The notes under the pieces are model-generated. The model was given only the letters and a program-made list of their open reading frames with translations, made no database searches and was not told the DNA's origin. From Mycolicibacterium sp. MU0050 (GTDB taxonomy: Bacteria; Actinomycetota; Actinomycetes; Mycobacteriales; Mycobacteriaceae), in NCBI RefSeq assembly GCF_963378085.1, contig NZ_OY726395.1, positions 4,278,001 through 4,342,000 of the forward strand: DNA of 64,000 nucleotides. The letters run 5' to 3'. How positions within the stretch are numbered: position 1 is the stretch's first letter; each line of letters begins with the position of its first letter. Of this stretch, positions 1 to 6,608 are shown piece after piece. A program made the position numbers and the translations under genes.

Positions 1-1076
1 CTGTTGCCGGATCCGAGCGACGCCTCGTGGCCGGTGTCGAGCGCACTGTTGGTCGCCGAGGTCTCGCGGCTGTTGTCGAACAGCGAGGCGCTGTGCTCCG
101 ACGAGTTGTCGTACACCTCGGTCTGCGAGTGATCCGAGTAGTCGGCCACCGACGTGGTGGTCGTCGTGGCGACCTCGGTCTGGGTGTACACCGAGGTGTC
201 CGACGAGTTCCCGCTGCCCGCGTTGCCGCCCACCTGGGTCTGGTCCCCGCCGACGACGTTGCTGGTGGTCTTGTCGCTGACGATGACGATGCCGCCACCG
301 CCGGCGTTGCCACCCTGGGTGCTGTCGCCGCCCAGGCCGATGTCGATCAGCCCGCCGCTGCCGCTGCCGGCGTTACCGCCGTGGCCGCCGCTGGCGTCGA
401 CGTCCTGGAAGACCGGGCCCTCGTTGTCGGTGATCACCGAACCGCTGCCGGTGTTGGTGACGCCGTCGTCGTCGATGCGGCCGTCGCCGATGTTGACGTT
501 GGAGCCGCTGCCGGCCCAGACGTCGCCGTTGAGCACGTCGTTGTTGTTGCCCAGGACGGCCCCGTCGCCGGTGACGATGTCGCCGCGATTGTCCCCGTCG
601 ATCACCACGGCGCCGTCGGTGGCGGTGGTGGTGGTCTTGTTGCCCAGGGTGATGTCACCGAAGCCGAGGTTGAACGCACCCTGCTGGGCGTTGGCGCCGG
701 CGTCCTGGTTGGGGCTCATGATCGGGGTCTGGTTGTGGCTGGCCAGGTCCGTGTTGTTGTGGCTGGCCAGGTCGGTGTCCGGGGCGAACGTCGGCGACGG
801 CGCCCAGGTCGGCGACAGCAGGTTGGCCGCGGCCGAGTAGTCGTTGGCCGGGGAGAAACCGTAGTGGTTCGATACCGCCCGCTGCAGGCCGACGACGGGG
901 TCGCCGCCGCCGAGCATCATGCTCGGCACCGCGGTGGCGGCCACGGTCGACAGCTGGGCGGCGGACAGCCCGGCCAGGCCGGCGTCGCGCATGGCCGCCT
1001 CGGGGGCGGCGACGAATGAGCGAGCCGCATCCTCGTCGCGGAACAGGTTCAGGATCCAGTCGATCACGTTGATCAT
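1..1076 (-). CDS. IniB-like Gly/Asp/Asn-rich protein (3' end outside window)
   Basis: Read by hand on the minus strand from the ATG at 1076 with no stop before the window edge (about 358 codons). The first ~40 residues form the IniB N-terminal domain: short hydrophobic helix MINVIDWILNLF, then DEDAARSFVAAPEAAMRDAG, close to M. tuberculosis IniB from memory. After it come a Ser/Asn/Asp/Gly-rich region with repeated NxxGDGxV-like stretches and a Thr run. IniB is a cell-envelope-stress (isoniazid/ethambutol-inducible) protein of unknown biochemical role. A GAAAGG ribosome site lies 8 bases upstream. iniA/iniC would be expected further left, outside the window. The middle and C-terminal parts differ from classical IniB, so this may be a paralogue sharing only the N-terminal domain. 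Confidence 0.72.
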   Translation of the reverse strand, partial: MINVIDWILNLFRDEDAARSFVAAPEAAMRDAGLAGLSAAQLSTVAATAVPSMMLGGGDPVVGLQRAVSNHYGFSPANDYSAAANLLSPTWAPSPTFAPDTDLASHNNTDLASHNQTPIMSPNQDAGANAQQGAFNLGFGDITLGNKTTTTATDGAVVIDGDNRGDIVTGDGAVLGNNNDVLNGDVWAGSGSNVNIGDGRIDDDGVTNTGSGSVITDNEGPVFQDVDASGGHGGNAGSGSGGLIDIGLGGDSTQGGNAGGGGIVIVSDKTTSNVVGGDQTQVGGNAGSGNSSDTSVYTQTEVATTTTTSVADYSDHSQTEVYDNSSEHSASLFDNSRETSATNSALDTGHEASLGSGN

Positions 1077-1186
1077 CGTCGTGCCTTTCGGTCATCCGCC
1101 GGGCGTTCCGGCGATCTGGCAACAACGTTATGGATTTCCCAGACCCCCGGAAACGGGGCACAAACCCGTGCTGCGGGGCGCCCGAC

Positions 1187-1277
1187 TAGGGGTGCAGGCC
1201 CCCGTGCCGTTAGGGGATTAGGGGGTGACCGGGGGTGGCTGCGGGCCATACGGGGTCCGCCGCTCGAACCACCCCTA
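1187..1277. promoter_or_regulatory. TAGGGG cluster upstream of the iniB-like gene
   Basis: TAGGGG occurs at 1187-1192, 1211-1216 and 1219-1224, with an inverted copy (CCCCTA) at 1272-1277, all in the gap upstream of the iniB-like start at 1076. A similar triple cluster lies upstream of the next iniB-family gene. Shared clusters in front of two related stress genes beside an IniR-type regulator suggest regulator binding sites. That link is inference. Confidence 0.4.
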
Positions 1278-1306
1278 GCGCATCCCATTTCCACAGGTGA
1301 ACACGA

Positions 1307-1339
1307 AAACCGCCGACAACGCGACGTTGTCGGCGGTTT
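1307..1339 (-). terminator. Intrinsic-type terminator hairpin
   Basis: Perfect 14-bp arms AAACCGCCGACAAC (1307-1320) and GTTGTCGGCGGTTT (1326-1339) surround a 5-base loop. On the minus strand the hairpin follows a stop codon by 11 bases and runs into a short T run (GGTTTTCG). It separates the 1351-1881 gene from the iniB-like gene at 1076. Confidence 0.8.
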
Positions 1340-1350
1340 GGGGGCGGGGG

Positions 1351-1881
1351 TCAGAACAGATCGAAGCCCGGCGCCTCGTCGGCGGGACCCTGCGCGCCCG
1401 ACATCGGCGAATCGATGACGCCCTGGTCCCAGCTGACCGGCTCCGCAACGTCGGCATCCCCGACGGCCGCCAGATCCGGCTCGTCGATCAGGTCGGAGAC
1501 CTGGCTGAACTGCGCCGCATCCGCGACGGCCGGCACCTGCGGGCTGTCGATGACGCCCGCCGGCACGTCCTCGAAACCGGCGAGACCGGTCTCCGGGACC
1601 GGCGGCGCAAACGCGTCGAGACCGTCGAAGGCCTCCACGGCCTGGGCGGCCGCTCCGCTGGTCCACACGCTGTCGTCGATCGGTACCGCGGTGGCACCGA
1701 AGGACGGGGTGGCCATCGACAGCGAGTCCGACACCACCGGGATGAGATTGTCGACATCGACGCTGGTCACATTGGCCAGGTTGGCGTCGGCGAGGGTGCC
1801 GGCCGGGTCGGCGGCATACCGCGCGGCCACCTCGGGATCACGCACCAACGACATCACGAAGTCGAGCAACTCGTTGGCCAT
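1351..1881 (-). CDS. IniB-family N-terminal-domain protein (Rv0340-like)
   Basis: 176 residues starting at ATG 1881, preceded by GGGGAGAA. The N-terminus MANELLDFVMSLVRDPEVAA has the same short hydrophobic helix followed by a D-x-(E/D)-x-A-A-R block as IniB, and the whole length and start match my memory of Rv0340, the gene next to iniB in M. tuberculosis. The remainder is acidic, Asp/Val/Pro-rich and without a recognisable enzymatic motif. Its own terminator follows, and it is divergent from the Hsp70-like gene at 2096 across a gap holding three TAGGGG motifs. Function unknown; probably part of the same envelope-stress response as iniB. Confidence 0.75.
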   Translation of the reverse strand: MANELLDFVMSLVRDPEVAARYAADPAGTLADANLANVTSVDVDNLIPVVSDSLSMATPSFGATAVPIDDSVWTSGAAAQAVEAFDGLDAFAPPVPETGLAGFEDVPAGVIDSPQVPAVADAAQFSQVSDLIDEPDLAAVGDADVAEPVSWDQGVIDSPMSGAQGPADEAPGFDLF

Positions 1882-1988
1882 GACGCGGTTCTCCCCTGCG
1901 GCGATATCTCACGGAAATGTTGATCCAAGATTAGCCAGCGCGGCATCGGGCGGGATCGGTGCCGAACCCACTACGACCGCACCTCCAT

Positions 1989-2026
1989 TAGGGGATTGCC
2001 CCATAGGGGATCTCCGGCGGTAGGGG
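1989..2026. promoter_or_regulatory. Triple TAGGGG motif in divergent promoter region
   Basis: TAGGGG at 1989-1994, 2004-2009 and 2021-2026, start-to-start spacing 15 and 17 bases, in the divergent gap between the Rv0340-like gene and the Hsp70-like/IniR pair. The motif recurs upstream of the other iniB-type gene. Candidate IniR-type or other stress-regulator boxes; no experimental motif is cited. Confidence 0.4.
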
Positions 2027-2095
2027 GGAACGCGCGCGGCGTCCGCGGAATCCGCCCACGAGCCGCTATCGTGAACGACGTTATGAGGTGTGCAG

Positions 2096-3949
2096 ATGAG
2101 TGACGTGCTGGGCCTGTCGATCGGCCAGACCAATCTGGGGGCCACGCGCACGGCGCGCCCGCCGGTGAGCCGGCGGGCGGTGCTCACCCTGTTCGGGCAC
2201 CGGCCCGCCGAAGTCGGGGTGCCCAGCGAGAACCCCAACCTCACCGAGCCGGGCCTGATCATGTGGGGCTTCGTCGAGCGGGTCGGCGACCCGGTCCCGC
2301 TGATCGCCCAGGACGGGTCGTCACACCGCGGCGACGCCCTGACGGCCGAGGCGCTGGAGGCCATGGCCCGCGCCGTCGGCGGTCCCGCGCCGAGCAAGAT
2401 CACCGTGGCGGTGCCCGCGCACTGGGGACCCGCCGTCGTCGGCGCGTTGCGCGCCGCCCTGCGCACCAAACCCGCGTTGTTCTCCGACGGGGCGCCCCCC
2501 GAGCTGGTCTCCGACGCCGCGACGGCGCTGGCCGCCCTGCAGACCGGCCCCGGCCTGCCCGACGGCGGCGTGATCGCGCTGTGCGACTTCGGCGGCACCG
2601 GCACAACCTTGGCGCTGGCCGACGCCGGGCAGGGCCTCTCCCCCGTCGGCGAAGTGGTGCGGTACGGCGAGTTCTCCGGGGACCAGATCGATCAGGCGAT
2701 CCTGGGCCACGTGCTGGCGGGCCTGCAGGAGTCCGGCGACGCCGACCCGGCGGGCACCGCGGCGGTCGGCTCGCTGACGCAGCTGCGCGCGGAATGCCGG
2801 CAGGCCAAGGAGCGCCTGTCCGCCGAGCCCTCCGCGGTGATCCCGGTGGCGCTGCCCGGCCGCACCACCGATGTCCGGATCACCCGCGCCGAGCTCGAAA
2901 GTCTCATCGAAGCCCCGCTGGGCGCCTTCCTCGACGCCCTCGGGGACACCTTGGAGCGCAACCGGATTCCGGCCGCGCAGCTTTCCGCGGTGGCCACCGT
3001 CGGCGGCGGCGCCGCGATCCCGCTGATCACCCAGCGGCTCTCGGAACTGCTGCGGGTTCCCGTCGTCACGATGCCGCAGCCGGGGCTGACCGCGGCCGCG
3101 GGCGCGGCCGTCATCGCCGAGCGCGGCCCCTCCCCCGACGCGCCGACCGGGATGGCGCAGACCCCCGACCTCGCCGACCTGCCCACCGGACTGGCGCCGG
3201 CCGCCTGGGCCGCCGGGGCGGCCGGGGCCGCGGCCACCGAGTCCGCCACCGACGGGTCCCCGTCGGCGACGTTCCGGGCGCTGGCCTGGTCGCAGGACGA
3301 CGACGGCAGCGCCGAACCGGTGCCGTACTCCGGAGAGGACTACACCTTCGAGCACGCGGCCAGCGCGCGCCCGCCGGTCGAATTCGAGCGCGACGACACC
3401 GACCTCCTCGGCTCCGATGGCGCCGAGCCCCCGCCGCTGCCCTGGTACAAGCGCCCGCCGGTGCTGTTCGGGGCCGCCGCCGCCGCGCTCCTGGCGGTCA
3501 CGGGCGTCGGCTTCACGTTGACCGGCAATTCCACCGACAGTGAACCGGTGACCGTCAAGACCACCCTGCCGACCTCCGAGACGCGCACCACGGTGATCAC
3601 CGGCCCCGACGGCGAACCCACGGTGTCGACGACGGTGGTGCCCCCGCCTCCGCCGCCGGAGACCACGACCACCCCGCCTTCGCCGGAACCCACCACGACG
3701 ACGACCACGACGTCGCCCACCACCACGACGACGACAACGACAACGACGACCACCACCACCACGACCCCACCCACGACCACGACCACGCGGCCGACGACCA
3801 CGACACCGCCGCCCACCACGACGACGCCCCCGCCGACGACAACGCAGGAACCGCCGCCGACCACCACCCAGGCGCCGCCCCCGACCACCGACGATCCGAT
3901 CATCGACGACGGTGCCGCCGGCGGCGACGACCCGATCGACGGCGAGTAG
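2096..3949 (+). CDS. Hsp70-fold membrane protein with Thr/Pro-rich tail
   Basis: About 617 residues. I prefer ATG 2096 over GTG 2090 because GAGGTG lies just upstream of it. Residues 1-350 look like an Hsp70/actin-type nucleotide-binding domain (N-terminal LGLSIGQTNLG phosphate-type loop, DFGGTGTTLALAD, VATVGGGAAIP near 300). One membrane helix follows (about 456-478), then about 140 residues almost entirely Thr/Pro. The Hsp70 substrate-binding domain is absent, so this is not a classical chaperone. A topology with cytoplasmic ATPase head and extracytoplasmic, possibly O-glycosylated tail is inferred. It is followed after 3 bases by the IniR-like gene, so the two are probably co-transcribed and may sense envelope state together. 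A paralogue is at 20334-22160. Confidence 0.75.
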   Translation: MSDVLGLSIGQTNLGATRTARPPVSRRAVLTLFGHRPAEVGVPSENPNLTEPGLIMWGFVERVGDPVPLIAQDGSSHRGDALTAEALEAMARAVGGPAPSKITVAVPAHWGPAVVGALRAALRTKPALFSDGAPPELVSDAATALAALQTGPGLPDGGVIALCDFGGTGTTLALADAGQGLSPVGEVVRYGEFSGDQIDQAILGHVLAGLQESGDADPAGTAAVGSLTQLRAECRQAKERLSAEPSAVIPVALPGRTTDVRITRAELESLIEAPLGAFLDALGDTLERNRIPAAQLSAVATVGGGAAIPLITQRLSELLRVPVVTMPQPGLTAAAGAAVIAERGPSPDAPTGMAQTPDLADLPTGLAPAAWAAGAAGAAATESATDGSPSATFRALAWSQDDDGSAEPVPYSGEDYTFEHAASARPPVEFERDDTDLLGSDGAEPPPLPWYKRPPVLFGAAAAALLAVTGVGFTLTGNSTDSEPVTVKTTLPTSETRTTVITGPDGEPTVSTTVVPPPPPPETTTTPPSPEPTTTTTTTSPTTTTTTTTTTTTTTTTPPTTTTTRPTTTTPPPTTTTPPPTTTQEPPPTTTQAPPPTTDDPIIDDGAAGGDDPIDGE

Positions 3950-3952
3950 CCA

Positions 3953-6406
3953 TTGGCCCCAGCCGTGACCGAGATCCCCCCGGCCGCAAGGGACATCGTC
4001 GGGGTCTTCGCCGACGAGCCGGGCAAGTTGCTCGTCACCGGCGGCATCGGGACCGGCAAGACCGCCACGCTGCTTGCCCTCCGGGAAGCTCTGCGCGCCA
4101 ACGGCATCGAGATCAGCACCACGCCGCCGGCACGGCCCGCGCCGACGTCGGCAGCCCTGGTCATCGACGATGCCGAGGAACTGTCCGACGACGAACTCGC
4201 GGCGCTCACCGAGGCCGCCCGCACCCCCGGCACCACCGTGGTCGTCGCGTGTCTGCCGTGCGAGCAACGCCCGGCCCTGCGCGAGCTGATCGCGACCATC
4301 GAACGGGATCGCCCGCGGGTGGTGCTCGGTCCGCTGTCCCGCATCGAGATCAGCCGCCGCCACGACAATCAGGACGTCGAGGTGATCAGCACCATCCAGG
4401 CCGCCACCGCGGGGTTGCCCTTCCTCGTCGACGCCGTCTCCCCGACCGAAAAAATCGGGCAGACAAGCTATCTGGTGTTGGTCGATCGGTTACGCCGGGC
4501 CGACGAGGAATTGCTCGAGGCCATGCTGATCGGTTCGCTGAGTCCCGGTCTGGGGCCGGCGGACCTCGCCGCCGCGCTGCGGATCGCCCCCGACGCGGCG
4601 CGCGAGGTCACCGACCGGGCCCACGCGACGGGATTGTTGGACGCCGCCCTCGGCGCGGACTTCGTCGCAACCGTGCATCGCGCCGTCGCTCAGATCCTGG
4701 GCGCCGCGCGTCATCACGAAATCGAGACCGACCTGCTGCGCACGCAGCTCGAAATGTCCACGCTGTCCCCCGATCTCGCGCTGCAGCTGGCCGAGCACGG
4801 CATGCGCGAGCCCGGTCTGGCCGCGGTGCTGGCCGAGGCCGCGGCCGCCGCTGCGCCGGCCGAGGCCGTCCGGCTGTACCGCGCCGCCGTCGACGCCGGC
4901 GCCGATGCGCTCTCGGCCCCGTTGGCCGACGCGCTGGCCCACTCCGGCGACTGCACCGCCGCCGCGACGCTGGCCGACACGCTGCTGTCCGGCGCGGACC
5001 CCGCCGCGCGCGCCACCGGAGTGCGGGTGGCCGCCGCCGTGGCGATGCACGACGGGCACACCGACCAGGCCGCGGAACTGTTCGGCTGGCTGGGACCCGA
5101 ATCCTCGGTGGGCGCGGCGGCGGCGCTGGCCCTGGCCGCGGCCGGGGAATTGCCGGCCGCCCGGGAGGCGCTGGCCGGTGGCCCCGGCGGGCCGCCCACC
5201 TCCGGTGCGCGCGCCGCCCGCAATCTGGCCGAGGGCCTGCTGATGACCTTCGAGGGTCCCTACGAGGCGGCCGCGGCACGTCTGGGGCAGTCCATCGGCG
5301 GCCCGCCGGCCCGCGAGGCGGCGCCTGAGCGCCCCGTGGCAGTCATCGCGCTGGCCGCGATGCATTCCGGGGACCCGGTCCGGGCCCGCAGCGTGCTGGC
5401 CCGCGCGGTCCACACCGCCGCGGACGCACCCGACCCGCTGTTCGATCACCGGCACCGGCTCCTGCAGGCCTGGCTGAAGATGCAGGATGGCCAGCTGGCG
5501 GCCGCGGCCGCCGAGGTGGCCGCTCTTCCGCACGCCGAGTTGCACCGTCGTGACGCACTGTGGTGGTCCGCGCTGCAGACCGGCCTGGCCCGGCGCAATG
5601 GTGATACCGGCGCGCTGCAGCAGCACTGGTACGCGGGTGTGGAGGTGTTGGCCGAGTCCTCGGTGGACCTGTTCAACCTGTTGCCGCTGGGCGAGTTGTG
5701 GGTCGCCGCGGCCCGGATGCGCCAGCAGGACCGCCTTGCCCATCCGCTGGAGCAAGCCTTCGCGCTGTTGGCCCGGCTGGGTGATCCGGTCGCGTGGTCG
5801 CTGCCGCTGCGGTGGGCGGGCGTGCACGCGGGGATCCTGGCCAACGCGCCGGAGGCGGTGGCGCCGCACGGTCAGGCGCTCGGCGCGGCCGCCTCGGCCA
5901 GCGGGTTCGCCCGCGCGCTGGCGCAGGCCGGTCGGGCCTGGCTGCGGGTGCTCGCCCGGCAGGTCGATCTCGACGACGTCGCGGCGGCCGCCCGGGGCCT
6001 GGCCCAGTACGGCCTGGGATGGGACGCCACCCGGCTGGCGGGGCAGGCGGCGTTGCAGACGCCGGACCCGCGGGTGTCGAGCACCATGCTGCAGATCGCT
6101 CGGGACCTGAAGCTGGCGTCCGGACAGGACGCCGCCGCCCCGGCCGAGCCCGACCCGTCCCCGGGCGAGTCCGCCGGCACCCCGGCGCGCCCGACGGCGA
6201 CCCCGGCCGGCGTGCTGTCCGAACGCGAGCGCGAGGTTGCCGAACTGTTGCTGCTGGGGATGCCGTACCGCGATATCGGGGCCCAGTTGTTCATCTCGGC
6301 GAAGACCGTCGAGCACCACGTCGCCCGGATCCGGCGCCGGCTGGGCGCCGAATCGCGGTCCGAAATGTTGTCGATGTTGCGGGCGATGCTGGTGCCGCAG
6401 GGCTGA
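3953..6406 (+). CDS. iniR: IniR-like signal-transduction ATPase / LuxR-type regulator
   Basis: 817 residues from TTG 3953 (GTG 3965 is the alternative). A Walker A GGIGTGKT lies near residue 25-32, with a Walker B-like LVIDDAEEL near 65-73. A long Ala/Leu-rich helical-repeat middle resembles a TPR-like STAND sensor. The C-terminal LuxR-type HTH includes SEREREVAELLLLGMPYRDI and SAKTVEHHVARIRRRLG (about 757-800). The architecture and position match Rv0339c (IniR), which is described as activating iniBAC during envelope stress, with trehalose as signal. Key features appear intact. It follows the Hsp70-like gene by 3 bases, so the pair is an operon. Orthology is inferred from position and architecture, not from an alignment. 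Confidence 0.78.
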   Translation: MAPAVTEIPPAARDIVGVFADEPGKLLVTGGIGTGKTATLLALREALRANGIEISTTPPARPAPTSAALVIDDAEELSDDELAALTEAARTPGTTVVVACLPCEQRPALRELIATIERDRPRVVLGPLSRIEISRRHDNQDVEVISTIQAATAGLPFLVDAVSPTEKIGQTSYLVLVDRLRRADEELLEAMLIGSLSPGLGPADLAAALRIAPDAAREVTDRAHATGLLDAALGADFVATVHRAVAQILGAARHHEIETDLLRTQLEMSTLSPDLALQLAEHGMREPGLAAVLAEAAAAAAPAEAVRLYRAAVDAGADALSAPLADALAHSGDCTAAATLADTLLSGADPAARATGVRVAAAVAMHDGHTDQAAELFGWLGPESSVGAAAALALAAAGELPAAREALAGGPGGPPTSGARAARNLAEGLLMTFEGPYEAAAARLGQSIGGPPAREAAPERPVAVIALAAMHSGDPVRARSVLARAVHTAADAPDPLFDHRHRLLQAWLKMQDGQLAAAAAEVAALPHAELHRRDALWWSALQTGLARRNGDTGALQQHWYAGVEVLAESSVDLFNLLPLGELWVAAARMRQQDRLAHPLEQAFALLARLGDPVAWSLPLRWAGVHAGILANAPEAVAPHGQALGAAASASGFARALAQAGRAWLRVLARQVDLDDVAAAARGLAQYGLGWDATRLAGQAALQTPDPRVSSTMLQIARDLKLASGQDAAAPAEPDPSPGESAGTPARPTATPAGVLSEREREVAELLLLGMPYRDIGAQLFISAKTVEHHVARIRRRLGAESRSEMLSMLRAMLVPQG

Positions 6407-6548
6407 TGTCGGAACGCTTCGGGCCTGGTACCACCCCGGTTTCCGGGCGGGCGCGGGATGAGACGCATAACACAATCGCGGCGAACTTAGGTAAGCCTCG
6501 GTAGCGGTGTGAATCACCGAAGTGTCACTATGAGCAGGACGTGGTCAA

Positions 6549-6589
6549 GTTACCGGCCAGTAACATAGCCTATGTTACCTGCGAGTAAC
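6549..6589. promoter_or_regulatory. Palindromic operator upstream of Fe-S oxidoreductase
   Basis: GTAACATAG (6560-6568), one base, CTATGTTAC (6570-6578): a perfect 9+1+9 palindrome. Half-sites continue as GTTAC at 6549-6553 and GTAAC at 6585-6589, so four alternating GTTAC/GTAAC units stand within 41 bases. This lies 20-60 bases upstream of the GTG at 6609. The layout suits a TetR- or GntR-like dimeric regulator; which one is unknown. Confidence 0.7.
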
Positions 6590-6608
6590 TTCGGATTGGA
6601 GGCGCACG

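Noticed and set aside
3660..3900. ACC/ACG triplet runs as a possible CRISPR or satellite array
   Set aside because: They are codon repeats for Thr/Pro in a coding tail, without regular spacers.
2321..4363. Very long minus-strand open frame opposite the Hsp70-like and IniR-like genes
   Set aside because: Gly/Arg/Val composition of an antisense shadow; the plus strand carries clear domain motifs.
6487..6506. TTAGGTAAGCCT resembling an IdeR/DtxR iron box before the Fe-S gene
   Set aside because: Only the left half matches the 19-base palindrome consensus; the right half is poor. Not enough to claim iron control.
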